A program made the position numbers and the translations under genes. From assembly GCF_900105495.1 (NCBI RefSeq), contig NZ_FNTF01000002.1, forward strand, positions 1,711,501 through 1,775,500: 64,000 bases of DNA, read 5' to 3'. Of the stretch, positions 45,079-54,820 are shown piece after piece. The notes below the pieces were generated by a model. It worked only from the letters and a program-made list of their open reading frames with translations, did not search any database and had not been told where the DNA came from. Origin of the DNA: Pseudomonas frederiksbergensis. GTDB taxonomy: Bacteria; Pseudomonadota; Gammaproteobacteria; Pseudomonadales; Pseudomonadaceae. How positions within the stretch are numbered: position 1 is the stretch's first letter; the number at the start of each line of letters is the position of its first letter.

Positions 45079-47061
45079 ATGTCTCCGCGTTTGCAGTTTC
45101 GCAGGCCGTCCCGGCAACGGGGGGCGATCGGTTTGATGGCGGCGCTGACATTGGGCTTGGCCCTGGTGTTCTTGCTGGTCGTGGTCGACAGCGGTCGTTT
45201 GTACCTGGAAAAGCGTGACTTGCAGCGTGTGGCGGATATGGCCGCACTTGAAGCCTCCACCCGAAATGGTGATTGCGCCGCTGGCAACACCGCCACTGTC
45301 TATGCCACCGCCAGCGCAAACCGTAACGACTTTACCCTTCCTGACCCCAGTCGCAATCTATTGGTCGATTGCGGTGCCTTGACCCTGGATGCCGATAACC
45401 TTCGAGTATTTGGTGCCGACCCGAGCAAGAGCGAAGCCATTCGGGTGATCGCCAGCCATTCGGTCCCGCAGAGTGTCGCCGGTGGTGTCGGCGCGCTGTT
45501 CGGCGGCGCTCCACGCGCAGCGACCATCAACCTGACGGCCAGCGCTGTTGCTGCCTTACCGCCACCGCAGGCTTCGCTGACCCTGCGCAGCACGATGTTG
45601 AGCGTCGACACCAGCAAATCGGCCACGCTCAACGCGTTGTTCGGTGGTTTGCTCGGGGGCAATTTGAACATCGACGCGGCGGGCTGGAACGGACTGGTGA
45701 ACACCAACATCAGCCTGCTCGGCTACCTCAATCGATTGAAGGTCGACCTTAACCTCAGCGCTGCCGGGTATGACCAGGTATTGGGCAATACGATTGCCGT
45801 CAGCCAACTGATCCAGACCGCCGTCAATGTACTGGACCCCGGCGGCACATTCGGCGCGACCGCAACCATTGCAAGTCTTCAAGCGCTGAAGGCCGCGGCA
45901 GGTGCAACCACCGTCGTACTCGGCAACGTACTGCACGTCGAGGCTGGCAGCACTGTGACGGCGCTGGGGACCAACCTGAAAGTGTTTGACCTGATCGAAG
46001 CCGTCGTGCAACTGGCCAACAAGAAAAACGGTTTGGTGGCGACCGTGCCGATCAACCTCGCGGGGCTGGCGCAAATCACCGCTCGGGTGCAGATACTGGA
46101 GCCGCCACAACTCTCGGCCATCGGCAATCCGAAAAACGCCGCGCTTGCGCCGTTGGGGCCCAACCGGATCTACGTGAAAACCGCTCAGGTGCGTACCTTG
46201 CTGTCGGTCGACTTGCCTATTCTGAGTGCGATTCAACCCTTGCTCGAGGCGGCGGCTGATCTTGCCGGACCGTTGACCAATATCTTGAACGCCTTGCTGA
46301 ATCTCAATCTGGTCGAAGTCATTGACTCACTGACCTGCGCGCTCGGCGCGGCCTGTGAAACACCCTCGATCGTGCCGCTTTCCGATACCGTAAGGCTCGA
46401 TGTCGCCCTGGACGTTGCGAGTGCCAACAGTTACGTCACCGCCTACAGCTGCGTCAGCGCCACCAACAAATCCCTGACCACCAATACCAGCACTTCACTG
46501 GTGACCCTGAAAATCGGCAAGATCGATCCGAACACGGCGTTCGGCAGCAACACCTCGCCGCCCGTCGTGGTGGTGCAACCGTTGAAGGTGATCGATATCG
46601 GGGTGAAAACCTGTCGCCGGTTCCTGATCCTTCCTGTCAGTTGCGACCCGCGGATTCCAGGCGTCGGCGGCGGTATCGACATCATGGCCGACACCACCGT
46701 GGCACAGAGCGCCAACATGCCGCACGTCTATTCCGCACCGCCGGCCACCAGCCTGCCGGAGATGAGCCAGCCACCGTTCTACTATTCCTATTCCACTAGC
46801 AATATCGTCAGCAGCCTTACCGACACGCTGACCAATATAACGGTCAACATGCACGGGCCGACGGGCAGTCTGGTCGGTGGTCTGGGGGCGATCCTCAGCA
46901 CTGTCACGACATTGCTGGTCAACGTGATCAACAGCGTGCTCAGCCCGTTACTCGACACCTTGATCAACACACTGCTGCTCAGTCTGGGGATCGATCTGAA
47001 CAAGGTCGAAGTCGGCGCCAACCTCAGCTGTCACTCAGGACGAGCGACGCTGGTGATCTGA
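45079..47061 (+). CDS. tadG: TadG-family pilus assembly protein
   Basis: A 660-residue protein of the Flp/Tad pilus system. A basic N-terminus and one membrane helix (GLMAALTLGLALVFLLVVVD) are followed by the TadG signature (KRDLQRVADMAALEA) and a long Leu/Ala/Val-rich exported domain. The ATG at 45079 has AGGAG seven bases upstream. The 3' end overlaps the convergent pprA gene by 31 bases. It stands apart from tadZABC, unlike in the usual operon. Confidence 0.88.
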   Translation: MSPRLQFRRPSRQRGAIGLMAALTLGLALVFLLVVVDSGRLYLEKRDLQRVADMAALEASTRNGDCAAGNTATVYATASANRNDFTLPDPSRNLLVDCGALTLDADNLRVFGADPSKSEAIRVIASHSVPQSVAGGVGALFGGAPRAATINLTASAVAALPPPQASLTLRSTMLSVDTSKSATLNALFGGLLGGNLNIDAAGWNGLVNTNISLLGYLNRLKVDLNLSAAGYDQVLGNTIAVSQLIQTAVNVLDPGGTFGATATIASLQALKAAAGATTVVLGNVLHVEAGSTVTALGTNLKVFDLIEAVVQLANKKNGLVATVPINLAGLAQITARVQILEPPQLSAIGNPKNAALAPLGPNRIYVKTAQVRTLLSVDLPILSAIQPLLEAAADLAGPLTNILNALLNLNLVEVIDSLTCALGAACETPSIVPLSDTVRLDVALDVASANSYVTAYSCVSATNKSLTTNTSTSLVTLKIGKIDPNTAFGSNTSPPVVVVQPLKVIDIGVKTCRRFLILPVSCDPRIPGVGGGIDIMADTTVAQSANMPHVYSAPPATSLPEMSQPPFYYSYSTSNIVSSLTDTLTNITVNMHGPTGSLVGGLGAILSTVTTLLVNVINSVLSPLLDTLINTLLLSLGIDLNKVEVGANLSCHSGRATLVI

Positions 47062-49784
47062 TCGTCGGCAATAATCGGCAGCTCGATACAAAACCGGGCG
47101 CCCTCGACCGAGTTTCTGACGCTCAGTTTTCCGCCCATGTTCTCGACGATGCCGTAACTCACCGACAACCCGAGCCCGGTGCCGACACCGACGGGTTTGG
47201 TGGTGAAGAATGGCTCGAAAATCCGTTCCAGCAACCGCGGATCGATACCGCCGCCGTTGTCCTCGACCCACAGCCGCACCGAATACGCATCACGTTCGGC
47301 GTACACCGAAATCCAAGGTTTGAACTCGCGGTCGGCCTCGCGTTTGCCGAGCAACGCATCCCGAGCGTTGACCATCAGATTGATCAACACCTGTTCGAGC
47401 TGATCGACGTAACCGCGCACTTGCACTTCAAACCCGATCTCGTTGACCCGCAGATTGACCCCTTTGCCACGCATCCCTTCGGCCAGCAGCGACAGCGTGC
47501 CTTCAATGGCTTGCGCCGGATTGAACGGCTGCTGCTCGATCTCCGAACGGCGGCCAAACACCCGCATGTGATCCACCACCCGCGCGGCGCGCTGGACCTG
47601 GGCATCGATGCGGTTGAGCTTGTCGGTCAGGTAGTCGATCTGCGCATCGCCATTGCTCAGACGCTTGAGCACGTTGACGATGGCCATGCGCATCACATTC
47701 AACGGCTGATTGATTTCATGGGCCAAGCCTGTGGCCATTTCACCGAGGGTGGCCATTTTTGCGCTTTGGGTGAGTTGCTGCTGGGCGCGGCGGACCTCGG
47801 TGTTGTCGCGCCCCACGGCCTGAATCTCCAGCAAATGGCCGTGCTCATCGAACACCCCGCGATCCGACCACACCCACCAGGCATGTTCCCGTCCCGGCAG
47901 TTGCAGGTTGATTTCCGCGGTGCTGACCGGGAATTCCGGGCTGAGTCGGCTGAGCCGCTGGAGAAACGCTTCGCGCTGTTCCTGCGACATCCAGCTGCCC
48001 AGGTTCACTCCGGGCAGTTGCTCGGGCTGGCACTCCAGGTAAGTCGCCAGCGGGCGGTTGCCGAAGCTCAGGGTCAGGTCCGGGCGGTAGCGGCAGATCA
48101 TCGCCGGAGAGTCTTCCACCAGGATCCGGTAGCGTTCTTCACTCTGTTTCACCTGTTCGGCGGCCAGGGTTGCTTCGGTGACGTCCAGCCACAGGCCGAC
48201 GGCTTCCACCGGCAAGCCAAGATCGTCGCGCAAGAGCTTGGCTTCATCGAGTAGCCAATGGTATTCGCCGCGACTGTCGCGCAGCCGATAGCGGGCGCGC
48301 ACCGAACCTTCACGCAGCAAATGTCGGGTACGTTCGAAATACCGATCGCGGTCCTCCGGGTGGACCCTTTCAACCAAGGTCCCCGTGGCGCAATCAGCCA
48401 GTGACCAGCCGAGCAACGGCAGCAGGCTGTCACTGAAAAACGTTGGTTGCAGCGCACCTTCGTCATAGCGTTGCACGTAGATCACCGCCGGTGAACTGGC
48501 GATCAGATTGTCCAGTCGGGCATGGGCCGCCGCGGCGCTTTGCTCCTGGTTCTTGATGTCGCTGATGTCGAGCATGAAACCCACTAACCGTCGGTTTTTA
48601 CCGATGCCCAGGACTTGTCCTTGCAGGCGATACCAGTTCGGCGTTTGGGCCAAACGCACGCACAGCAGCAACGGGGTGCCGTCGTCTTGCAAGGCTTGCA
48701 AACGACTGCTCAACTCTTCGCGGTCGGCGGGGTGTACCCGATCCAGCCAGTCATGCAGCGGCAAGCGGTCGATCGTAAGGTTCAGGTTGCTGGCCAGCGA
48801 CGGCGCCAATTGCACCTCGCGACTGTCGCTGAACACCTCCCACCATCCGGTGCCGAGCAGGGCTTGCAGCGACTCCAGCCGTTCCAGTTGCAGTTGGTGC
48901 CGGTGCTCGCGCAAGCGCTCAAGCAACGGGCCTGCCAGCGCGGCGGTCAGTTGTAACCAGTCGCGGTCATTCAAGTCAGGTGCCTGTTGCTGCACTGGAT
49001 AAAGGCCACACAGCAACCAGGCGACCACCCCCTGGGCATCGTGATAGGGCACCGCGAACCCTTCGGCATTGCCGAAGATGCTTTGCAAACGGGGATGTTC
49101 GGCGGGCGTCAGGCGTTGCGGCACAGAGCCGTTCAGGCTGTCGAGCCCGGTGCCCAGGCGCTGAGCGTTTTGCCACAGCTGGGGCGCGTCGAAGGCCGTG
49201 TAATGCTGGTGTATCTGCCAGCCTTCTTCCTGTTCATCGAGTAATGCCACTGCAATGCAGGGCATGTGGAAACGCTGGGCCAGGCCTTGCAGCTGTTCCA
49301 CCAACACCTCGGGCAGGCGCGTCAGGTTGCAGCGGCGCAACTGTTCGCCGATCTGCGCTGCGAGTAATTGGCATTGCTCGCGGCTGCGTGATTGCTGGCG
49401 ATCGAGCAACAAGTCGCCGATGTCCAGCAACTGCAACAGCCAGGTATCGGCCAATGGCTGGACCCAGCCACGCAAGTGCAGGGGTTGGCCGTTAAGGCTG
49501 TAGAAGTCCAGGTCCAGACTCTGTCCCAGCCAGTCGGCGGGCGAGCCTTCAACGGTGAGGCCGCTGTGAGGCATGAGGAAATCGAGCAGGTGCGGTGCTT
49601 GCGCCGTGGGTGTCTGTTGGGCCAGCACATGCCGCAGCGGGCCGGTCAGGTGAATCACTCGACCTTCGGCATCGAGGTGCATCTGCAAACCGACACTTTG
49701 CATGCTCTGGGGAGCTGGCATGTCCACTGGCGCAGGCGGATGGCGGTTGAGCAGGCGCCCGAAGAGTTTGTCTGCGGAACTCAA
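47031..49784 (-). CDS. pprA: PAS-domain sensor histidine kinase PprA
   Basis: A 917-residue kinase without clear membrane helices. Several PAS/PAC units (DWLDRVHPADREELSSRL; VERVHPEDRDRYFERT; ILVEDSPAMICRYRPD) precede a HisKA domain with H689 (GLAHEINQPLNVMRMA) and an HATPase domain with VEDNGGGIDPRLLERIFEPF. In P. aeruginosa PprA activates PprB, which controls Tad pili and adhesins. The start overlaps the tadE-like stop by four bases. It is the histidine-kinase partner of pprB here. Confidence 0.9.
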   Translation of the reverse strand: MSSADKLFGRLLNRHPPAPVDMPAPQSMQSVGLQMHLDAEGRVIHLTGPLRHVLAQQTPTAQAPHLLDFLMPHSGLTVEGSPADWLGQSLDLDFYSLNGQPLHLRGWVQPLADTWLLQLLDIGDLLLDRQQSRSREQCQLLAAQIGEQLRRCNLTRLPEVLVEQLQGLAQRFHMPCIAVALLDEQEEGWQIHQHYTAFDAPQLWQNAQRLGTGLDSLNGSVPQRLTPAEHPRLQSIFGNAEGFAVPYHDAQGVVAWLLCGLYPVQQQAPDLNDRDWLQLTAALAGPLLERLREHRHQLQLERLESLQALLGTGWWEVFSDSREVQLAPSLASNLNLTIDRLPLHDWLDRVHPADREELSSRLQALQDDGTPLLLCVRLAQTPNWYRLQGQVLGIGKNRRLVGFMLDISDIKNQEQSAAAAHARLDNLIASSPAVIYVQRYDEGALQPTFFSDSLLPLLGWSLADCATGTLVERVHPEDRDRYFERTRHLLREGSVRARYRLRDSRGEYHWLLDEAKLLRDDLGLPVEAVGLWLDVTEATLAAEQVKQSEERYRILVEDSPAMICRYRPDLTLSFGNRPLATYLECQPEQLPGVNLGSWMSQEQREAFLQRLSRLSPEFPVSTAEINLQLPGREHAWWVWSDRGVFDEHGHLLEIQAVGRDNTEVRRAQQQLTQSAKMATLGEMATGLAHEINQPLNVMRMAIVNVLKRLSNGDAQIDYLTDKLNRIDAQVQRAARVVDHMRVFGRRSEIEQQPFNPAQAIEGTLSLLAEGMRGKGVNLRVNEIGFEVQVRGYVDQLEQVLINLMVNARDALLGKREADREFKPWISVYAERDAYSVRLWVEDNGGGIDPRLLERIFEPFFTTKPVGVGTGLGLSVSYGIVENMGGKLSVRNSVEGARFCIELPIIADDQITSVARPE

Positions 49785-50221
49785 AATTGCAGGCTCGATC
49801 GGGCGGAAAGGTTTGCCGGCAGATTGGGCACTTGGCCAATTCCCGGCACGTTCAGAAACGGGATGACCTGCTGCAATTTGCTGGTGGGGTAGTTGATGCT
49901 GACTGTCAACACCCCGCCCACGTAGGTGGCGCTGGCGTCGGTGGTGACATTGAAATTCAGTGCGGCAGGAATCCAGGCCAATTGTCGGCTCAGTTCAGTG
50001 GTAGCAACGGTTTTTACCGCGGTGTCGTAGCCGGGGGTGCTCGGATCCAGCGCCACGCTTCGGCGCACCGCTTCGGCGGTCGACTGGGTGAACGATTGCA
50101 TCAGCAACAGCGGCAAGCTGTAAGTGACGATTCCATAGAACACGGCGAAAAAGATGAGAAATACCAACGCGAATTCAATCGCTACAGCGCCTTTTTGCTT
50201 ACGGGGGAGGCCTGTTTTCAT
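49781..50221 (-). CDS. TadE-like pseudopilin
   Basis: A 146-residue minor pseudopilin. The prepilin motif KGAVAIEFALVFLIFF has Gly at -1 and Glu at +5, the form cut by FppA/TadV peptidases. A globular C-terminus follows. The ATG at 50221 (MKTGLPRKQKG) is chosen; an ATG at 50245 is possible. It precedes pprA with a four-base overlap and is divergent from fppA. Confidence 0.85.
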   Translation of the reverse strand: MKTGLPRKQKGAVAIEFALVFLIFFAVFYGIVTYSLPLLLMQSFTQSTAEAVRRSVALDPSTPGYDTAVKTVATTELSRQLAWIPAALNFNVTTDASATYVGGVLTVSINYPTSKLQQVIPFLNVPGIGQVPNLPANLSARSSLQF

Positions 50222-50296
50222 GACTGCGTCTACCCTGATATTCATCACGTGATATCAGCATAGAATCATTCAGCCAAAACGGACGTTTTTTACCGG

Positions 50297-50767
50297 ATGC
50301 AGAGCTTTGTATTACTGATCTGGCTGACGCTTTGCGCAGCACAGGATGCTCGAGAACGGCACATCGCCAATGGCCTGACCCTTGGCGCAGCGGTGTTGGC
50401 GCTGGCGTATCTGCTATGGACGGGCACTACCTGGCTGGGGGCCGAGGCGGTGCAGGGCGGCTGGGCTTTTTTGCTGGCGCTGGCCTTTACCTTGCCCGGT
50501 TATGCGCTGAGACGCCTGGGCGCAGGCGATGTGAAACTGATGACCGGCCTGGGGCTGGCGACTGACGGCATGCACCTGCTCGGCGTGTTCATCGGTGCCG
50601 GATTGGCCAGTGTCTTGTGGCTGCTGCTGGCGCCAAGAGTCTGGCTTCATATGGGCCAAGGGCTTAGAAATCATCTTCGATACCTGGAGCCTGGAATGTC
50701 AAAGAAACAACCCTTCGCACCCTTCGTGCTGGTGGGCCTGTTGCTCACACTCGCCTGGTTTCACTAG
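50297..50767 (+). CDS. fppA: Flp prepilin peptidase FppA
   Basis: A 156-residue inner-membrane aspartic protease that processes the Flp prepilin and TadE-like pseudopilins. Catalytic aspartates are D17 (AQDARERHIAN) and D78 (RLGAGDVKL, the GxGD motif). It lacks the N-methyltransferase domain of PilD, as expected for this group. Confidence 0.93.
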   Translation: MQSFVLLIWLTLCAAQDARERHIANGLTLGAAVLALAYLLWTGTTWLGAEAVQGGWAFLLALAFTLPGYALRRLGAGDVKLMTGLGLATDGMHLLGVFIGAGLASVLWLLLAPRVWLHMGQGLRNHLRYLEPGMSKKQPFAPFVLVGLLLTLAWFH

Positions 50768-50790
50768 GGCCCGCTGTATGTACAGAGTCG

Positions 50791-50808
50791 GAAAGTACGT
50801 CTACTTTC
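50791..50808. promoter_or_regulatory. Palindrome upstream of pprB
   Basis: GAAAGTA-CGTC-TACTTTC is a perfect seven-base inverted repeat in the gap before pprB. It could be an operator, possibly for autoregulation, or a short RNA hairpin; function unproven. Confidence 0.4.
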
Positions 50809-50879
50809 AATTCAGCAGTTGTACTGTCTGTGGCTGTTTGTAGAGGAACGGTCAACCTTGACCTTGCAGGGAGTCGCAT

Positions 50880-51659
50880 GTGATCAAACTTCCTTCGGCA
50901 GTAAAAATCCTTGTGGTCGATGACCAGCCGTTGATTGCCGCAGAGCTCTGTGAGCTTCTTGAAGGCAGCGGTTACCGTTGCGTTTGCAGCGAGACGGGCA
51001 GTCAGGCCGTCGAGCGTTTCAATGAAGACGAAGCCATTGGCCTGGTGCTTTGCGATTTGCACATGCCCGGTCTGGACGGGATTCAACTGGTTCAGGAGCT
51101 GCAACGGTTATCCGGCAAGCACCGGGTATTTGAAGCAATCATGCTCACTGGGCGTGCGGACAAGCAGGATGTGATCAAGGCTTTGCGGGCCGGGTTTGCC
51201 GATTACTACCAGAAGCCGGTCAATCCGGCTGAGTTGCTTGAAGGGATTGCCCGTCAGGCAGTGGTGTTGCAGGAACGGCAGAAGAGCCTGCAGCTCAAGC
51301 ATCTGGATCAGAAGCTTCAATACCTTGCCGAGTCGATCGATGATCTGTATCAGGATCTGGATAAGGTCCGTCGTGGGCCGCGGTTATCGGTTTCCACCGA
51401 TGAGGCTGGCATTGCTGTGGATCGGGTAGAGATTCCGGCGGTTTTCAGTCACCTGTCGCCAAGGCAGTTGGAGGTGGCGCGGTTGGTGGGGAAGGGGCAG
51501 ACCAATTATCAGATTGCCTGCGAGCTGGGCATTACCGAGAACACGGTGAAGCTGTATGTGTCGCAGGTTTTGCGGTTGACGCATATGCATAACCGGACGC
51601 AGTTGGCGCTGGCTTTGTCGCCCGGTCATGGATTGCGTCAGGGGATGACAGCGCATTAG
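50880..51659 (+). CDS. pprB: Response regulator PprB
   Basis: A 259-residue regulator with an N-terminal receiver (D59 in VLCDLHMPGLDG), a coiled-coil-like linker (about 125-160) and a LuxR-type helix-turn-helix (LSPRQLEVARLVGKGQTNYQ). In P. aeruginosa PprB activates flp-tad, fppA and adhesion genes. The GTG start at 50880 has GGGAG seven bases upstream. It converges on the end of the tadC transcript. Confidence 0.92.
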   Translation: MIKLPSAVKILVVDDQPLIAAELCELLEGSGYRCVCSETGSQAVERFNEDEAIGLVLCDLHMPGLDGIQLVQELQRLSGKHRVFEAIMLTGRADKQDVIKALRAGFADYYQKPVNPAELLEGIARQAVVLQERQKSLQLKHLDQKLQYLAESIDDLYQDLDKVRRGPRLSVSTDEAGIAVDRVEIPAVFSHLSPRQLEVARLVGKGQTNYQIACELGITENTVKLYVSQVLRLTHMHNRTQLALALSPGHGLRQGMTAH

Positions 51660-51672
51660 GTCGTTGTCTTTT

Positions 51673-51747
51673 TTACGAGTGCCCACACCGTTGCTCGCGC
51701 AACCGCCTGACAACAGCCGACACAAGCCGGCCAGTCATTGCTTTCAT
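51673..51747 (-). pseudogene. Scar of a deleted gene after tadC (probably tadD)
   Basis: After the tadC stop, AGAGGGAT and an ATG (51747) open a reading MKAMTGRLVSAVV, which looks like the start of a signal peptide. It breaks into RRLREQRCGHS and stops at 51673. In other Pseudomonas the lipoprotein gene tadD occupies this place. I infer that nearly all of tadD was deleted, leaving its ribosome site and about 13 codons. Confidence 0.5.
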
Positions 51748-51757
51748 TACGATCCCT

Positions 51758-52648
51758 CTAAGAACCAAAGGCACGGGACAGGGCGGTGAAGCCCGGGCCG
51801 GCCAGTACGATCAATAGCGCCGGGAAGAGAAACAGCATCATCACGATGGACATTTTGGCGGACAGCTTGGAGATGTATTCCTGCAGGCGCGTCAGGCGCC
51901 GGTCGTCGAGCAATTGCTTGAGGGTCAGCAGGGATTTCATCGCACCGCCCCCCTGATGGATCAACTGCTCAAGGATGACGCAGGTGTCGGTGAACTCGTC
52001 GACGGCCAGCAGTTGGGTGACTTTGTGCAGTTCTTCGCCCAGTTCCAGGCCGGAATCGACCCGGGCCAATACCAAGCGCAATTCATGGGTCAGGGCCGGT
52101 AATAATTGTTTGCCTTCATTGCTCAACACTCGCAGCGACTGCTCCACCGCCATGCCCGATTCGAACAGGATGCGCAGCAGCGGAATGAAGGTGGAAATCT
52201 CCAGCGCCAGTTGTTTTTGCCGACGCTGCGCGGCAGCGGCCAGCAACCGTTTGGGCAATAAATAGCCGATGCAGGTGGCGAGTACCGGGGCCATCCATTG
52301 ATTGTCTGCGTGAGGGAAGAACACGCCCTGGATCAGCAAGGCCAGGGCCAGCGCCAGCACCGGAGCGCCTACCTGGAACGCCGCAAACAGTGAACGTCGC
52401 CGGGCGCTGCGCCAGCCCAGACGGTTAAGCAAGGCCTGGGTTTCGTTATCCAGGTTGACCGAACGCTGACCGATCCGGCTGCTGCCCAGCAGCTCAAGCC
52501 ACTGATTTACCCGGTTGTCGCTCGCCAGTTTGCCGTCGAGTCGTTGTGCCACCTGGCGAGCCCGTCGACGGTGTTCCAGCAAACCGCTGAGCAGCAACAG
52601 GGTGGCCCCCAGCAACAGCAACGCGCAGATCAGCAAAGGCACTTTCAT
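51758..52648 (-). CDS. tadC: Tad inner-membrane platform protein TadC
   Basis: A 296-residue GspF-like membrane protein (type II/IV pilus platform). Membrane segments are at the N-terminus (LLICALLLLGATLLLLSGLL), near 110 and 160, and at the C-terminus (IVMMLFLFPALLIVLAGPGF). The T2SSF domain has STFIPLLRILFESGMAVEQS. The ATG at 52648 overlaps the tadB stop. Confidence 0.93.
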   Translation of the reverse strand: MKVPLLICALLLLGATLLLLSGLLEHRRRARQVAQRLDGKLASDNRVNQWLELLGSSRIGQRSVNLDNETQALLNRLGWRSARRRSLFAAFQVGAPVLALALALLIQGVFFPHADNQWMAPVLATCIGYLLPKRLLAAAAQRRQKQLALEISTFIPLLRILFESGMAVEQSLRVLSNEGKQLLPALTHELRLVLARVDSGLELGEELHKVTQLLAVDEFTDTCVILEQLIHQGGGAMKSLLTLKQLLDDRRLTRLQEYISKLSAKMSIVMMLFLFPALLIVLAGPGFTALSRAFGS

Positions 52649-53529
52649 ACGCTGCGCAACATATGCCAGAGCGCCAGGCTGCCGATCACCTGCAAGCCGA
52701 ACGCGGACGCGAGCATGATTTGCCCCGAGCCGTCGTGCCACATGGCAAGCAAGTATTGAGGGTTGGTCGCGAGGAAATAACCCGCCAGGCCAATCGGCAA
52801 ACAGCCCAGGACCCACGCGGTCACCCGGGTTTCACCGGTCATGGCCCTGAGCTGGCGCGCAGCCTGCTCGCGCTCGCGGATCATCTTGATCAGGTTTTCC
52901 AGCAATTCGCTGGCATTGCCGCCATAGCGGTGATTGACCTTCAACCCCAGCGCGAACAGGCGAAGTTCGTCTTTCTCATACAGCTCGGCAAAGTCCGCCG
53001 CGGCATCCGGCAGGCTGACCCCCAACACCACGTTGCGCTGAATCCGCCCCATGGCGTTTTTCAGCGGGTCTTCAGCGGTGTCGATGGCGCCCAGCACCGC
53101 ATCGGCCAGGGTGCGCCCGGACTTCAGACTGCGCACGGTGTGATCGAGCATTTGTGGCAGTTGTTCGATCATGCGCTGGAGTCGGCGCTGATAACGCCAA
53201 TTGACGTACAGACGCAGCATCAGCGGCGGCAGCAGTAACAGAACCAGCAAGCCGACCCAGCCACCGGTAGCAAATCCGAGCAAGATGCCAAAGGCCCAGA
53301 GCAGCAGCCACCCGCCCAGACGCTCGGAAGGACGCCTGAGGCCGGCCCGCAGAAACGCCCGGTCCAGGCCCACCCAAGAGGCTTTCGTCGGCACCGGCTG
53401 CGGTTGCCCCTGGATCAGGCGTCCCAGCACCCGCTCAGTGCCGGACTGGCGCAAACCGCGATAAAACAGGCGGATCGACAGTCCGAGCAAAACCAGGCAA
53501 AGGAGGATGAGCAGCACCGGTTTGAGCAT
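52645..53529 (-). CDS. tadB: Tad inner-membrane platform protein TadB
   Basis: A 294-residue paralog of TadC with GspF-like fold (IEQLPQMLDHTVRSLKSGRT; GLKVNHRYGGNASELLENL) and membrane helices at both ends. It starts ten bases after the tadA stop and overlaps tadC by four bases. TadB and TadC are thought to form the platform on which TadA acts. Confidence 0.93.
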   Translation of the reverse strand: MLKPVLLILLCLVLLGLSIRLFYRGLRQSGTERVLGRLIQGQPQPVPTKASWVGLDRAFLRAGLRRPSERLGGWLLLWAFGILLGFATGGWVGLLVLLLLPPLMLRLYVNWRYQRRLQRMIEQLPQMLDHTVRSLKSGRTLADAVLGAIDTAEDPLKNAMGRIQRNVVLGVSLPDAAADFAELYEKDELRLFALGLKVNHRYGGNASELLENLIKMIREREQAARQLRAMTGETRVTAWVLGCLPIGLAGYFLATNPQYLLAMWHDGSGQIMLASAFGLQVIGSLALWHMLRSV

Positions 53530-53539
53530 GCCATGGCCT

Positions 53540-54820
53540 TCAGTACACAGAGGGAGAGAGCGCCGACTCGCGGCGCAGTTTGTCGCCGGCGGGGTTGACC
53601 GCCTCACGGATGAATCCGAAGCCGGTACGCCGGTCGAACCGGAACAACGTGTTGGTGACATACACGTCATCACGCAAACCGATCACCTCCACCACTTCGC
53701 TGACGCAGCGGCGGCCGTCGGGCAGGCGCGTCAGCTGGATCACGACATCCAGTGCGGCGCAGATCATTTGCCGCAAGGTCCGTTCGGCGATGGTGCGGCC
53801 CGTCAGGCCCACCAGGGTCTCCAGGCGCAACAACGCATCCTGGGCGTTGTTGGCGTGCACGGTACTCATGGAACCGTCGTGGCCGGTGTTCATTGCGGTG
53901 AGTACATCCAGCACTTCGACGCCACGAATTTCGCCGAGGATGATTCGGTCCGGGCGCATCCGCAGGGCGTTGCGAATCAGGTCGCTGGCCTTCACTTCGC
54001 CGTGGCCTTCGGCATTCGGCGGTCGGGTTTCCAGGCGCACCACGTGAGGGTGGCCCAGTTGTAGTTCGGCGACGTCTTCGATGGTGACGATACGCTCGTG
54101 AGGGTTGATCAACTGGCTGAGAATGTTCAGCAGAGTTGTCTTGCCGGTGCCGGTGCCGCCGCTGATCAGGATGTTGCAGCGTTGGCCCACGGCCTCCTGA
54201 ATGAAGTCGAAGATCGCCTGATCGATGGTTTGCATCGCCACCAGGTCTGAGCTTTTGAGCATGTCCTTGCGAAATTTGCGGATCGACAGGCAGGGACCAT
54301 CGAGCGCAATCGGCGGAATGATCGCATTGACCCGACTACCGTCGGGCAGTCGTGCGTCGACCATTGGCGAGGACTCATCGAGCCGTCGGCCCAGGGGCGC
54401 GAGGATCCGTTGCATGACCCGTTCGACGTGATGCGCATCGATGAAGCGCAGGTCGCTTAGATGCAGGATGCCGTCGCGTTCAATGAACACCCGGTGCGGG
54501 CCGTTGACCAGAATCTCCGTCACCGCCGGGTCCCGCAGCAACACTTCCAAGGGGCCGAAACCGGTGAGTTCATCGACGATTTCTTCGGCCAGACGCTCCA
54601 TTTCATAGCGGGAAATCGCCAGGTGCAGCCGGGCGATGTACTCGGCAACCTTGTCGATGACGAACTGTGAGAGCAACTGCCGCGAACCCTCCAGCAGGTT
54701 TTGGCCGGATTCCTCGATGGCGTCGATGATGTAGCGGTGCAGCACCAGTTTCAGACCTTCGTGGTCGGTGTTGCCGCTGGTGGTGCGTACAGGTGCACCG
54801 AAAAGTTTTTCACCGCTCAT
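53540..54820 (-). CDS. tadA: Tad secretion ATPase TadA (CpaF)
   Basis: A 426-residue hexameric ATPase that powers Flp pilus assembly. Walker A GGTGTGKT at 221-228, Asp box and Walker B-like IILGEIRGVEVLDVL, and the His-box STVHANN are intact. The start overlaps the tadZ stop by four bases. Confidence 0.96.
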   Translation of the reverse strand: MSGEKLFGAPVRTTSGNTDHEGLKLVLHRYIIDAIEESGQNLLEGSRQLLSQFVIDKVAEYIARLHLAISRYEMERLAEEIVDELTGFGPLEVLLRDPAVTEILVNGPHRVFIERDGILHLSDLRFIDAHHVERVMQRILAPLGRRLDESSPMVDARLPDGSRVNAIIPPIALDGPCLSIRKFRKDMLKSSDLVAMQTIDQAIFDFIQEAVGQRCNILISGGTGTGKTTLLNILSQLINPHERIVTIEDVAELQLGHPHVVRLETRPPNAEGHGEVKASDLIRNALRMRPDRIILGEIRGVEVLDVLTAMNTGHDGSMSTVHANNAQDALLRLETLVGLTGRTIAERTLRQMICAALDVVIQLTRLPDGRRCVSEVVEVIGLRDDVYVTNTLFRFDRRTGFGFIREAVNPAGDKLRRESALSPSVY

